NCBI GenBank assembly: GCA_041744575.1
Contig: JBGTKP010000008.1
Span: forward strand, 62,001 to 126,000
DNA length: 64,000 bases
Origin: JTS-RE37 sp041744575
GTDB taxonomy: Bacteria > Bacteroidota > Bacteroidia > Flavobacteriales > Flavobacteriaceae
Direction: 5' to 3'
The notes beneath the pieces are model-generated. The model worked only from the letters and a program-made list of their open reading frames with translations, was not told the DNA's origin and ran no database searches. The translations under genes were made by a program, and so were the position numbers. This document shows positions 9,458 through 19,170 of this stretch, piece by piece (the first letter of the stretch is position 1; every line of letters starts with the position of its first letter).

Positions 9458-9979
9458 TCACAGGAGCATATCAGCAATATCCGCCCAAGAATCCGCCCTT
9501 TCATAGCCTACGGTATGTATGTTATGAGGTGATGTAAAAAGGATACTCCTTCCCTGAAAACGTTCAAGATTGTAGCTTCTGTCATCAATCAGAATGTCGC
9601 CCCGAAGGATATGCTTATGACCGCAAAGGATTCGGTTTTCCCATGGGATGAATGGGAAAAATTCATCCAGCCATTCTGATTTTTCCAGAAGCGAATTTGG
9701 AAATTGCATCGCAGCAGAAGCAATATATACCTCGAATTTCGCGACAAGTTCTTCCAGAACCCGCTGACTATCCCTGATGGGGACCAGGGCGCGAAAGAAT
9801 CCATCTGTACACGCGTGCTTCCGCACACTTTCCTGATGTTCGGCAGGTACTATCTGCCAGACTTCGCTCCCATGGCATTCTTTGACCGTAAGGCTGGCCT
9901 TATATTCTAAATTATATCGGTCTACATGGGCACAATACGTATCTGCAATCACTTCGTCCATATCAACGAAAAGGGTCAT
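9458..9979 (-). CDS. 5'(3')-deoxyribonucleotidase (HAD family)
   Basis: 173 residues. The HAD motif I is FVDMDEVIADTY, with nucleophile D6 and acid/base D8; IDDRSYNLERF is the acidic motif IV. This matches the NT5C-type deoxyribonucleotidases, which dephosphorylate deoxynucleoside monophosphates and so trim dNTP pools. It lies convergent and 5 bases downstream of glyS, and on the same strand as the TonB receptor upstream, with about 100 bases between them. Cytoplasmic; substrate preference is inferred from family. Confidence 0.85.
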   Translation of the reverse strand: MTLFVDMDEVIADTYCAHVDRYNLEYKASLTVKECHGSEVWQIVPAEHQESVRKHACTDGFFRALVPIRDSQRVLEELVAKFEVYIASAAMQFPNSLLEKSEWLDEFFPFIPWENRILCGHKHILRGDILIDDRSYNLERFQGRSILFTSPHNIHTVGYERADSWADIADMLL

Positions 9980-10078
9980 AGCGCTAAAATTTATGCGAAT
10001 TACGAAAAAAATGGAATGAAATCACAGCAATTTGATTCTGAAGATGGATGTTTCGCCATCCCATTGCTCGCCGGGCCC

Positions 10079-12160
10079 TTAAAATGCGTAATTCAATTGC
10101 AGCCCGCCGTAATAATTCCTATTGTTACCGGGATAATAAAACCTGGGTTCCGTATTCCCGAAACCTACGGCGTTAATAAGGACAGATTGCGCATATCGGA
10201 TATTCATCAGGTTATTGGCACCTATATCAAGGCCGATAGAAAATTTATTGGTTAAGGGATGCAGGTAACCCAAACGCGTATTCAGGATACCATATCCTTC
10301 TGATGAAACCGTATTGGCATCGGTAAGGGGGATGGCACTGACGTACTGATAACTGCTGGTCCAGTATAATTTCCGGGCATATTCCCAGCGCATTCCCGAA
10401 TGCACCCGGTGGCGTGGTACTCCGGTTAGCGGATTTCCGGAATAATCATTTCCGTCATCAATAAAAGTAACAAAGGAATGGTCGTTTAAGGTGTAGCCGG
10501 CAAATGGTGAAAATTTCAAACGGCCGGTGATATTCACATTATAATCCACCTGCAATTCAACCCCCTGATGTTTCGTCTTCCCTGCGTTTCTTCCAATGAA
10601 CTGGTCCTCACCAACCCGCTCTGCAACTAAAAGGTTGTTAATGTTCATCCTGTAGAGAGTCATATCTATCCACAAATTTAAAGTCGGCCAGTATATTTTC
10701 GCTCCCGCTTCGTAGCTTACACCTATTTCCTGTTCAATATCAGGATTAATTATTCCTTCGGGGGTAAGGGTTTCTTCCAGACTCGGATTAGAAAATCCCC
10801 TGCTGATATTGCCATATAACCGGCTCCGGTTTTTAAAAAGATAAGAGACCTCCAGGCTTGGCATCGCCACCGGATCAAAATTGCGTTTGGCGTTTTTATT
10901 TGTCACCCCCGTATTCATAAGGTCACGAAAATCATAATGTGTTTTATTGACATTCAATCCCAGCTGCGTGATGAACCTCTCCGTGATGGGAATAGTCACT
11001 GTTCCGAATCCACTAAATTGCCTCCTGTACTCTTTGTTGTCACTTAGCTGATCTCCCGCGATACTCCCATTGCCATTATTTTCTTCGTAATCATTTTCAA
11101 AGGTGCCCCAGGAATATTCGTCTTTGTAAAGTTCCGCGCCAAATCCGTACTCCAATTCTTTTCCTGCAATCGTGAAGTTGCCCAGCCATTGACTGCGAAA
11201 GCCATATCCATTGGTGAATTCGTCCAGAATGTTAAAAGGACGAGGTTCATAGTTGTCCTGGTAGGAGTAGAAGAGGGTGTTTGTGGTTTTTAATTTTGAA
11301 CTGAAATTATGGGTATGAGAAAGTCCGGTTAATGTATTTCGTACAGCTTCATATCCCTGTGATTCCTTCCACGTAAAGGCGGCCTGTCTTGGATCTGCCT
11401 TAAAATCGCTTTCTGAGATCGAACTGGCAATCTGTGCCGTATAGTCTATGTAATTGATCAATAATGAGAATGAATTTCGCTCATTCACGCGGTATGAAGT
11501 ACGGAACAATAGACCATCACGACTAAATTTACTGTTCTCCCGATACCCGTCTATATCTGTATGGCCGTAATTGAGCGCGATGGAAAGTTGTTTCCCTTCA
11601 TGACTAAAATTCAGATTTTCCTTAATAAGTCCGTAAGAACCTGTGCTAAAATGGTTTTCCAGTCGGTTGCCGGCCTCAGCATTGCCTTCACTTGTCAACA
11701 ACATGGCACCACCAAGTGCTGATCCAAATGCAGTGCCTTTGGGACCTTTAATAATTTCGAGGCTATAAAGGCTTTCGAGATCATAGGACTCAAGCGCTGA
11801 AAAACCAGTACCGTTTGTAACTGGGATGCCATCAAAATAGAGCTTCAGTTTATCTGTCCCGAATGGAGTACGGGCTCCGACGCCACGAATGGTAATCCTG
11901 TTTGTATTTAAAGCCCCGGTCAGAATGTGGACTCCTGATATCTGATTGATAGTGGCAGTTAGGTCGAGCGGACTTTGATTCTGAAAGAATTTACCCCGAA
12001 TTACATTGGAGGGGGTAATCCCTGTGGCCAATTTGTCTTTTGCCGGATCCACGAGGATGACTTCGGGCAGGTAAGTTACAGAATCACTGCTGATTTCCTG
12101 CCCTTGCACTGCGGTCAGTGATAGGCAACAAATCAATAAGACCAGGGCGTGTTTCATCAA
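10079..12160 (-). CDS. TonB-dependent outer membrane receptor
   Basis: 693 residues with a signal peptide (cleavage after VQGQ). The plug domain follows a TonB-box-like region (YLPEVILVDP); plug motifs are QISGVHILTG, TIRGVGART, FDGIPVTNG and LEIIKGPKGTAFGSALGGAMLL. The 22-strand barrel ends in the aromatic NYAF, as expected for Bam-inserted barrels. There is no N-terminal carboxypeptidase-like domain. It most resembles siderophore/iron-chelate receptors, but nothing nearby fixes the substrate. Divergent from xth. Confidence 0.9.
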   Translation of the reverse strand: MMKHALVLLICCLSLTAVQGQEISSDSVTYLPEVILVDPAKDKLATGITPSNVIRGKFFQNQSPLDLTATINQISGVHILTGALNTNRITIRGVGARTPFGTDKLKLYFDGIPVTNGTGFSALESYDLESLYSLEIIKGPKGTAFGSALGGAMLLTSEGNAEAGNRLENHFSTGSYGLIKENLNFSHEGKQLSIALNYGHTDIDGYRENSKFSRDGLLFRTSYRVNERNSFSLLINYIDYTAQIASSISESDFKADPRQAAFTWKESQGYEAVRNTLTGLSHTHNFSSKLKTTNTLFYSYQDNYEPRPFNILDEFTNGYGFRSQWLGNFTIAGKELEYGFGAELYKDEYSWGTFENDYEENNGNGSIAGDQLSDNKEYRRQFSGFGTVTIPITERFITQLGLNVNKTHYDFRDLMNTGVTNKNAKRNFDPVAMPSLEVSYLFKNRSRLYGNISRGFSNPSLEETLTPEGIINPDIEQEIGVSYEAGAKIYWPTLNLWIDMTLYRMNINNLLVAERVGEDQFIGRNAGKTKHQGVELQVDYNVNITGRLKFSPFAGYTLNDHSFVTFIDDGNDYSGNPLTGVPRHRVHSGMRWEYARKLYWTSSYQYVSAIPLTDANTVSSEGYGILNTRLGYLHPLTNKFSIGLDIGANNLMNIRYAQSVLINAVGFGNTEPRFYYPGNNRNYYGGLQLNYAF

Positions 12161-12332
12161 TTACGGATAAGGGCCAAATGTAAGGATTTATAGCTCATTC
12201 CAACTAGGCGCGAGTCCCTGCGAGGGCAATAGGTTTTCCGGGGAATTGAAAATATCTTTCCGTGTATTTCATTTTCAGCATCTTTCTATAACCAATACAT
12301 GGAATCAGCCTACTATTGCCCAAAACATTTTA

Positions 12333-12340
12333 TACTTTTG
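12333..12340 (+). promoter_or_regulatory. -7 promoter element of xth
   Basis: TACTTTTG fits TAnnTTTG and lies 16 bases upstream of the TTG start of the exonuclease gene. No well-spaced -33 TTG is seen. Confidence 0.5.
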
Positions 12341-12356
12341 AGCAGATTTTGGCATA

Positions 12357-13121
12357 TTGAAAATACTTTCCTATAACGTAAATGGTATTCGCTCCGCCCT
12401 GAACAAGGGATTTTTGGATTGGTTACAAACCGTAAATGCGGATGTAGTCTGCCTGCAGGAGATCAAAGCCCTGGATTCGCAATTGGATCTGGTGCTTTTT
12501 GAAAAGTCAGGATATCCTTATAATTATTGGTACAGCGCTAATAAAAAGGGTTACAGCGGGGTAGCCATCCTGAGTAGACTGAAGCCTGATGCCATGGTTG
12601 CAGGAACAGGGATAGACTATATGGATTTCGAAGGGAGAAATATCCGTGCGGACTATGCCGGGGTTTCGGTGATGAGCCTTTACCTTCCATCCGGCACCAA
12701 TTTAAACAGACTGAGCCATAAACTACAATATATGGCCGATTTTCAGGCATATATTGATAAGTTAAAAGTGCAACGTCCGAATCTTATCATCTGTGGAGAC
12801 TTTAATATCTGCCATCAGGCGATTGACATCCATGATCCGGTCCGAAACAAGAATGTTTCTGGTTTTCTTCCGGTTGAAAGGGAGTGGATCGGGCGCTTTC
12901 TCCATAGCGGTTTTATTGATAGTTTCAGGCATTTTAATCCGGAACCCCACAACTATACCTGGTGGAGTTACCGGGCGAACGCCCGGGCAAATAACAAAGG
13001 CTGGCGTCTTGATTATGGTATGGTTCATCAACCTCTTGCAGGTAGGTTGAAACGTTCGCTGATCTTGTCTGAGGCCAGACACAGCGACCATTGCCCGATC
13101 CTCCTCGAACTGGATCTATAA
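12357..13121 (+). CDS. xth: Exodeoxyribonuclease III / AP endonuclease
   Basis: 254 residues, Mg-dependent AP endonuclease and 3' exonuclease of base excision repair. Motifs: LSYNVNGIR at the start, catalytic Glu in CLQEIKA, CGDFNICH, and the C-terminal SDHCPILLEL catalytic Asp-His. The start codon is TTG: the sequence KILSYNVNGIR begins the family immediately after it and no upstream ATG is in frame. Divergent from the TonB receptor. Confidence 0.95.
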   Translation: MKILSYNVNGIRSALNKGFLDWLQTVNADVVCLQEIKALDSQLDLVLFEKSGYPYNYWYSANKKGYSGVAILSRLKPDAMVAGTGIDYMDFEGRNIRADYAGVSVMSLYLPSGTNLNRLSHKLQYMADFQAYIDKLKVQRPNLIICGDFNICHQAIDIHDPVRNKNVSGFLPVEREWIGRFLHSGFIDSFRHFNPEPHNYTWWSYRANARANNKGWRLDYGMVHQPLAGRLKRSLILSEARHSDHCPILLELDL

Positions 13122-13159
13122 GTTCCGGCCCGGAACTTCTTTTAACGGTTATAAATGGT

Positions 13160-13167
13160 TAAATTTG
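13160..13167 (+). promoter_or_regulatory. -7 promoter element of the Tas-like gene
   Basis: TAAATTTG fits TAnnTTTG, 25 bases upstream of the ATG at 13193. Confidence 0.5.
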
Positions 13168-13192
13168 CAGCGGCAAATCCAGAAATTATCCG

Positions 13193-14233
13193 ATGATCTA
13201 CACCAGCTTACCACATACCAATCTGGAAATAAGTAAAATATGCCTGGGCACTATGACCTGGGGACGTCAGAATTCAGAGGCAGAGGGACACGCTCAGATG
13301 GATTATGCCATCGATCAGGGTATCAACTTTTTTGATACCGCTGAACTCTATCCTATTCCGGCCCATCCGGACAGATTTGCGCATACCGAAAAGATCATAG
13401 GCAGCTGGTTCAGAAAAACGGGGAACAGGGATAAAGTCATTCTGACCTCAAAGATTGTAGGGAAGGCTGATTTTACCAAATTTATCCGAACTTCTGGTTT
13501 CGAAAAGGAGTCGATTATCGAAGCAGTAAATGGGAGTTTAAAACGCCTTAACACGGATTATATCGATCTTTATCAGCTTCACTGGCCGGAACGTACGACC
13601 AATTATTTTGGAAAGCTTGGTTATGCCCATGACCCGACGGATCACTGGAAGGATAATATTCACCAGGTACTGGAAACCCTCAGGGATCTTATACAAGCGG
13701 GCAAAATCAGGAATGTGGGACTTTCCAACGAGACGCCCTGGGGGACCATGCGGTTCCTGGAAGAGGCAAAGGTTCATGCCAATCTTCCAAGAATGATCAC
13801 CATTCAAAACCCGTATAATTTGCTCAACCGCTCCTTTGAAGTGGGACTTGCGGAAGTCGCGATGCGATCAAAAATTGGTCTGATGGCCTATTCTCCTTTG
13901 GGATTTGGTGTCCTTAGCGGGAAGTATATGGGAGGCATGAAGCCTGCCAGTTCCAGGATAACCCTTTTCCCTGCCTATACGAGATATAGTAGCCAGAACG
14001 CTGCAAAAGCATCGGAAAGATACTATGAACTGGCCCGGGAGCATGGCCTTGCCCCTGCTCAGATGGCCCTCGCTTTTGTCATATCGCGGCCTTTTGTCAC
14101 GAGCACGATCATTGGAGCCACCAGCATGGCACAACTACGTGAAAATATTTCAAGCATTGATGTGGAATTGCCCGCCGCTGTCCTGAATGGGATTGATGCC
14201 ATTCATAACGACATTCCCAATCCGTCCCCGTAA
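13193..14233 (+). CDS. Aldo/keto reductase, Tas-like
   Basis: 346 residues, about the size of E. coli Tas. The aldo/keto reductase tetrad is visible: D48 and Y53 in FFDTAELYP, K87 in LTSKIVG, H130 in YQLHWPE. The long insertion after LHWPERTTNYFGKLGY is typical of the Tas group. NADPH-dependent reduction of carbonyls is the family chemistry; the physiological substrate is not known. It is convergent with radA (8 bases apart). Confidence 0.9.
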   Translation: MIYTSLPHTNLEISKICLGTMTWGRQNSEAEGHAQMDYAIDQGINFFDTAELYPIPAHPDRFAHTEKIIGSWFRKTGNRDKVILTSKIVGKADFTKFIRTSGFEKESIIEAVNGSLKRLNTDYIDLYQLHWPERTTNYFGKLGYAHDPTDHWKDNIHQVLETLRDLIQAGKIRNVGLSNETPWGTMRFLEEAKVHANLPRMITIQNPYNLLNRSFEVGLAEVAMRSKIGLMAYSPLGFGVLSGKYMGGMKPASSRITLFPAYTRYSSQNAAKASERYYELAREHGLAPAQMALAFVISRPFVTSTIIGATSMAQLRENISSIDVELPAAVLNGIDAIHNDIPNPSP

Positions 14234-14241
14234 CTTAATGT

Positions 14242-15645
14242 TTAATGCCGACCTTCGCCATCTTCTTGCATCTCTGCCGGTGAAGGGTTGAACAGCATAC
14301 TCACCACCTCTTCCAGTCTGCCAACCCGATGAATTGCGATACCTTCCGGTTTCAGGGAGATTTGATTATTTCCGGAAACGAAGATGGCTTTAAATCCTAA
14401 TTTTTCGGCTTCCTGGATACGCTGTTCGACCCGTTGTACCGGTCGAATCTCGCCTGATAATCCAATCTCTGCGGCAAAACAAACCCCTTTCTGAATGGCC
14501 AGATCGGAGTTACTGGAAAGGATGGCCGCGATCACGGCCAGATCAATTGCTGGGTCATCCACTGTGATCCCACCTGTTACATTGAGAAACACATCCTTCG
14601 CGGCCAGCCTGAACCCGGCCCTTTTTTCCAGAACCGCAAGGAGCATATTCAGTCGCCTGGCATTATAACCCGTTGAGGAGCGTTGAGGTGTGCCATAGAC
14701 CGCTGAACTGACCAGGGCCTGGATTTCAATCATTAAAGGCCGCATTCCTTCTATGGTTGCAGCGATGGCCGTACCACTGAGTCGCTGGTCCTGGTTCGAG
14801 ATAAGGACTTCCGACGGATTGCTTACCTGTCTCAGTCCTGTTCCCTGCATTTCATAAATTCCAAGTTCGGCAGTTGAACCGAACCTGTTCTTGAGCGCCC
14901 GTAATATGCGGTAAACATAATTCCTGTCACCTTCAAATTGCAGGACCGTATCAACCATATGTTCGAGGATCTTAGGACCGGCAATAGATCCCTCCTTCGT
15001 TATATGTCCTATCAGGATCACAGGGGTATTGGTTTCCTTGGCAAACCGAATAAGTTCGGCGGTACATTCCCTGATCTGTGAAATACTGCCCGCCGCTGAA
15101 TCTATTGTGTCTGAATGCAGGGTCTGAATCGAATCGATCACAACGATATCCACTTGCAGGGTCTCCAACTGCCGAAAAATGACCTGGGTTTTTGTCTCGG
15201 TGAGGATAAAGCAACTTTCATTTTCCGGCTGGATGCGGTCTGCCCTCATTTTTATCTGATGCTGACTCTCCTCTCCGGAAACATAAAGTGTCCTGTACCT
15301 AAGATTGAGTGCCAATTGAAGCATCAAGGTACTTTTGCCTATCCCTGGCTCTCCTCCTATCAATACCAACGATCCGGGGACGAGTCCGCCTCCAAGCACC
15401 CGGTTGAATTCCGCATCCGCAAGATCAAGCCTTTGTTCCTTTTCAGAACTTATCTCACTTATTTTAAGAGGCCGGCCTTTATTATTCCGGTCGGAGCCAG
15501 ACAAATTCCAGGCAGGTTTTTCCTGTAGTTGAATGACCTCCTCCACCAGCGTATTCCATTCCCTGCAGGCGCTGCACTGGCCTACCCATTTGGCATATTG
15601 GGTACCACAATTCTGGCAAAAGAAGGCAGTTTTAATTTTGGCCAT
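14242..15645 (-). CDS. radA: DNA repair protein RadA
   Basis: 467 residues, RecA-like ATPase that promotes branch migration in recombination. N-terminal zinc finger C10, C13, C24, C27; Walker A GEPGIGKS at about 98-105; RadA signature KNRFGST; C-terminal Lon-like domain (VTGGITVDDPAIDLAVIAA onward). All expected parts are present. In other flavobacteria it lies near the same esterase/flippase/panC group, as here. Confidence 0.97.
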   Translation of the reverse strand: MAKIKTAFFCQNCGTQYAKWVGQCSACREWNTLVEEVIQLQEKPAWNLSGSDRNNKGRPLKISEISSEKEQRLDLADAEFNRVLGGGLVPGSLVLIGGEPGIGKSTLMLQLALNLRYRTLYVSGEESQHQIKMRADRIQPENESCFILTETKTQVIFRQLETLQVDIVVIDSIQTLHSDTIDSAAGSISQIRECTAELIRFAKETNTPVILIGHITKEGSIAGPKILEHMVDTVLQFEGDRNYVYRILRALKNRFGSTAELGIYEMQGTGLRQVSNPSEVLISNQDQRLSGTAIAATIEGMRPLMIEIQALVSSAVYGTPQRSSTGYNARRLNMLLAVLEKRAGFRLAAKDVFLNVTGGITVDDPAIDLAVIAAILSSNSDLAIQKGVCFAAEIGLSGEIRPVQRVEQRIQEAEKLGFKAIFVSGNNQISLKPEGIAIHRVGRLEEVVSMLFNPSPAEMQEDGEGRH

Positions 15646-15800
15646 AGTCGCACTTTCCGTTCTGGCTAAAGATAATGTAAAGTTTGAATCGGGGATCGGG
15701 CTGGAGGATATTAGCCCGGCCTGAATCCGGATCCGGAAACACTGTTGGTACCGGCAGGTAAGGTTATGACTTATAAAAACAAAGCGCGTCTGAACGGTTT

Positions 15801-16946
15801 TTAAAAACCAAAATCAGCCTTTAAGGCATCCATTTTTTCGAGGGCCATTTCCTTGGTAAGGAAATCAATCTCTTCCATCCCGAAGGCTTTTTCAAATGTT
15901 CGGAGGGCCTTCTTGGGCTCGCCTTGTTCTTCGTAATATTCACCTTCAAAATAGAATCCCAGCATAGTGGCGGGGAATTCTTTTTTGCAAAGTTCAGACA
16001 AAAGGCGCAGGGATTCAAAATCCTCTTTCTTTTTGCATCCGGCATAGATCGCCATGATGTCATTCAGTTCCACGAGCTTGCGAAAACCGAATAGGTCTTC
16101 GATCATTTCATACTTGGTGTTAAGATACTCGTAGACCGGTTCTGATGAGGTAAGTATTTTTTCCTTGTATTCTTTAGGGCTTATGGGTTTGAACATGTCA
16201 AAAGTTCGGTCCCAGGCTTTTCCGATTCCATAGGTGGCCACGGTGATGTCATTGGCTTCCGGATATTCGTCAAAAAAGTAATGAAATGTCTCCTTATTTA
16301 CGGATTTCAGATTTTTATCGAGTGCAAGGATGCGGTCTTTGTCCTTGCTCTTTTCTCCCTCTACAATCAAATGATAGAATATTTTCTGATCCATACTGCT
16401 TAACCGGGCAGGAACTCTGCTTTCCATTTCAGATGCAAGCAAGGGAGAGATATTGATGTAGGCGTTAAAGAGTGATCTTTCCTTGAAGAGATAAAAATTT
16501 CCGAAATTGGCCGTGATGTCATAGCCGACAAACATTTTAAAGGGAGCGATATTGTAATTGGTTTCAAGATAGGGAATGATCTCCATGGCCAAAAACTCAA
16601 AAAAACGTTTGCTCTTCTCTGTGGGAAGACCAGTATCTTCTTCGAAGGCGCAATCCTCCCATCGCAACTCGTCCTTAGCCTGATTGATGCCTACTACAAT
16701 TGCCTCGGGCATTCCCTGAAAAGCACTGTAAAATCTTGAGGTTGCAACTACCTGGTCAAAGAGATATTCTCCGTCCAGCACAACAACCAGAGGATATTTT
16801 TTCTCCGCCGTGTAGGATTCCGGAAAGTAGTACCTGATATCCCTGCGTTCCTGTAATTTAAAAGATTCAAAAATTTCCTGCTTTACCTGTGCAAATAGGC
16901 CCGGGATTGCTACCACAAAAATAAGCAGGCTGACAATGTGTTTCAT
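15801..16946 (-). CDS. Secreted esterase-fold protein lacking the nucleophile serine
   Basis: 381 residues from the ATG at 16946, chosen because MKHIVSLLIFVVAIPGLFAQ is a clean signal peptide; a longer frame reaches 17087 but would run back through the flippase gene. The body resembles putative esterases of the EstD/IroE type (YPLVVVLDGEYLF, AIVVGINQ). The nucleophile elbow, normally GxSxG, reads FVGYDITANF, with Asp in place of Ser. The C-terminal third (about 300-381) looks TPR-like. Probably exported and possibly non-catalytic. It starts 16 bases after the flippase-like gene ends. Confidence 0.8.
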   Translation of the reverse strand: MKHIVSLLIFVVAIPGLFAQVKQEIFESFKLQERRDIRYYFPESYTAEKKYPLVVVLDGEYLFDQVVATSRFYSAFQGMPEAIVVGINQAKDELRWEDCAFEEDTGLPTEKSKRFFEFLAMEIIPYLETNYNIAPFKMFVGYDITANFGNFYLFKERSLFNAYINISPLLASEMESRVPARLSSMDQKIFYHLIVEGEKSKDKDRILALDKNLKSVNKETFHYFFDEYPEANDITVATYGIGKAWDRTFDMFKPISPKEYKEKILTSSEPVYEYLNTKYEMIEDLFGFRKLVELNDIMAIYAGCKKKEDFESLRLLSELCKKEFPATMLGFYFEGEYYEEQGEPKKALRTFEKAFGMEEIDFLTKEMALEKMDALKADFGF

Positions 16947-16962
16947 AGAAATTCCGGTTTGG

Positions 16963-17928
16963 CTATCTATTCCTGTTCCATAACGGTAAGACCAGAAAAG
17001 ATATTGCACCAAAAACAACCACCATGAGCGTTTGTGAAATCCACATGATCCATCCAAAGGCATCTCCGGAAACCCCGGAAATGCCAAAAATGGTAAGCGC
17101 GCCGCTGACGGCTATGGGATAAAGCCCAATACCTCCATTGGTAGTAGACATGGCAAAGGCACCAGCTACGAATCCTACCAACAGTTCCCCGAAGGAAAGC
17201 GTCATGGCCTCAGGTACGGTAAATTTTATCACCCAGAACATGCTTACATAGCATCCCCAGATAAATAGAGTATGGAGGGTAAAACGCTTTTTCTTTTTCA
17301 TTTTAACAATGCTGAGTACCCCATCGAGCATACCTCTTAAAAATCGCTTTGCCTTCAGGGCAAGGCCGGAGGTCGATCTTTTGAGAAATGCGAGAAAGAT
17401 AAAAAGCCCCATTATTCCTGCTCCCAAAAGTAAAAAGACAACTGTGAGATTCAGGCCATTATCCTGGAGGAGTTCCTTAATCACATCAGTTTGTGATAGA
17501 AATGCGATTATAACAATCAAAACGAGCATCAATAGATCAATGATCCGTTCGGTGACGATCGTTCCGAATCCTTTTTCAAAAGGGACACCTTCATAGGTGG
17601 CCAGGGCGGTTGCCCTCAGAAACTCTCCGGACCTGGGTATTCCGAGATTCGTGAGATAGGCCATAAGAATAATGAATATGGAATTGGTAACACGGGGCTT
17701 ATACCCGAGGGGCTCTAATAAATAGTTCCATCGAATGGCACGGGATATATGACTTAAAATACCAATGGCCACGGAAAGGGATATCCAGAAAGGATCGGCG
17801 TTGCTGATGTAGTGGAGAATTTGCCGGCGATCCTCTTCGGAGGTATGTGCATAGGAATATGCCACCAAAAAAGTACCCAAAGCTATTGGGAGAATAATTT
17901 TTAAGTTTTTTTTCAGGGATTGATTCAA
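16963..17928 (-). CDS. Flippase-like membrane protein (LPG synthase transmembrane-region family)
   Basis: 321 residues, about eight transmembrane helices, of the lysylphosphatidylglycerol synthase transmembrane-region/UPF0104 family (SRAIRWNYLLEPLGYKP, GIPRSGEFLRA, GTIVTERIIDLL, STTNGGIGLYPIAVSGAL are typical). The soluble aminoacyl-transferase domain of MprF is absent, so synthesis of lysyl-lipid is not expected; lipid or polyisoprenoid-linked substrate movement is plausible. It lies between panC and the esterase-fold gene. Confidence 0.85.
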   Translation of the reverse strand: MNQSLKKNLKIILPIALGTFLVAYSYAHTSEEDRRQILHYISNADPFWISLSVAIGILSHISRAIRWNYLLEPLGYKPRVTNSIFIILMAYLTNLGIPRSGEFLRATALATYEGVPFEKGFGTIVTERIIDLLMLVLIVIIAFLSQTDVIKELLQDNGLNLTVVFLLLGAGIMGLFIFLAFLKRSTSGLALKAKRFLRGMLDGVLSIVKMKKKKRFTLHTLFIWGCYVSMFWVIKFTVPEAMTLSFGELLVGFVAGAFAMSTTNGGIGLYPIAVSGALTIFGISGVSGDAFGWIMWISQTLMVVVFGAISFLVLPLWNRNR

Positions 17929-18214
17929 AATCTACTTTGATTGGTGGGTCTCCGGAAAATCTACGGTCAGAGCGGAAAACCAATGGCTCGCCACCTGAAA
18001 CCAATTTCCCCTTATCTTACTGAAAAAGATGGGCGTAAGAAAATCCATATTACGTGCGTTTTTTCTGAGTTGGCTGTACCATTGTCCTTTTATCATAATA
18101 TCCACTTTTATAGCTGCGGACTTCCCGGATGAATTGGAGATAACCATTTAAGTTGATGGAAACCTTCTTCAACCGGTATTAAATTTAATGCAAAATAAAA
18201 GAAGAAGGGGTTTT

Positions 18215-19069
18215 TCAATAGTATGATAGATCAATATTGTCGATTAGCCTTACACCATCCGCATACACGGCAATAAAAGCCCTGTATTTCTTCTTTGCCG
18301 ACTTGTTGTGAGCAGGCTTCAGGGTTTTTGCATCCATGATCTCAAAATACTCCAGCTTAAAAATGGGATGTGCCGTAAATTGCGCATAGACCCAGTCAAT
18401 TACATGGCGGGAGCTTTCGTGTTCAAATTTTTCACTGGCCAATTGGAGGGTGCGGTAGATGAATCCGCCCTGATTTCGCACGGAATCGGATAACCTCGCA
18501 TTTCTGGAACTCATGGCCAGATTATTTTTTTCCCTGACGATAGGACAACCGATAACTTCTGTCGGCAGATTCAGATCATGTGCCAGCTTCTTTATTATTT
18601 GTAGTTGCTGATAATCCTTCTCACCAAAATAGGCTTTGTCCGGGACAACAATGGTAAAAAGCTTTTCCACCACTGTTGCCACGCCCTCAAAATGTCCTTT
18701 CCTGTACTTTCCTTCCATTGGCTCTTCCAGACCGCCAAAGTCGTATGATCCTGAAGTTACCTTCCCGGAATACATTTCTCCGACCGTAGGCGCAAAGACC
18801 AGGAGGTCGTCCGAGATCGAGTGCAGAAGCACCGTATCCTCATCAAGGGTTTTGGGATATTTGGCCAGATCTTGCTTATTATTGAACTGCGTTGGATTTA
18901 CAAATATTGACACCACAACAACACAATTCTCCTGGAGCGCCCTCTTCACCAGGGCAGTATGGCCCGGGTGGAGTGCACCCATCGTTGGCACAAGGCCAAG
19001 GGTGCAACCTTTGCGGGGAATTTGCGCTAATTGTTTTTTAAGTTCCTTTATGGATTGAATTACCCTCAT
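18215..19069 (-). CDS. panC: Pantothenate synthetase
   Basis: 284 residues; condenses pantoate and beta-alanine with ATP to make pantothenate for coenzyme A. HIGH-like motif PTMGALHPGH (28-37), FVNPTQFN, YFGEKDYQQL and the KMSKS-like AMSSRN segment are all present. It is divergent from the glycogen synthase-like gene with a -7 box about 20 bases upstream. panD, often its neighbour in this family, is not found downstream. Confidence 0.97.
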   Translation of the reverse strand: MRVIQSIKELKKQLAQIPRKGCTLGLVPTMGALHPGHTALVKRALQENCVVVVSIFVNPTQFNNKQDLAKYPKTLDEDTVLLHSISDDLLVFAPTVGEMYSGKVTSGSYDFGGLEEPMEGKYRKGHFEGVATVVEKLFTIVVPDKAYFGEKDYQQLQIIKKLAHDLNLPTEVIGCPIVREKNNLAMSSRNARLSDSVRNQGGFIYRTLQLASEKFEHESSRHVIDWVYAQFTAHPIFKLEYFEIMDAKTLKPAHNKSAKKKYRAFIAVYADGVRLIDNIDLSYY

Positions 19070-19088
19070 TAGCGATCTTAAAAGCGAG

Positions 19089-19096
19089 CAAACTTA
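19089..19096 (-). promoter_or_regulatory. -7 promoter element of panC
   Basis: On the minus strand this reads TAAGTTTG, matching TAnnTTTG, 19 bases before the panC ATG. Confidence 0.55.
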
Positions 19097-19127
19097 CTAT
19101 AATTACGGCTATTCTACATAATTTTCG

Positions 19128-19135
19128 TAATTTTG
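19128..19135 (+). promoter_or_regulatory. -7 promoter element of the GT5-like gene
   Basis: TAATTTTG matches TAnnTTTG, 35 bases upstream of the ATG at 19171. With the minus-strand panC element it forms a compact divergent promoter. Confidence 0.55.
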
Positions 19136-19170
19136 CAGCTACGTTGCCCGATTAAACAAAAAGTACCTGT

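Noticed and set aside
17932..18147. Open frame in the panC/flippase gap as a panD remnant
   Set aside because: Its 71 residues show none of the PanD motifs, such as the Gly-Ser self-cleavage site, and the gap is too short for a full gene.
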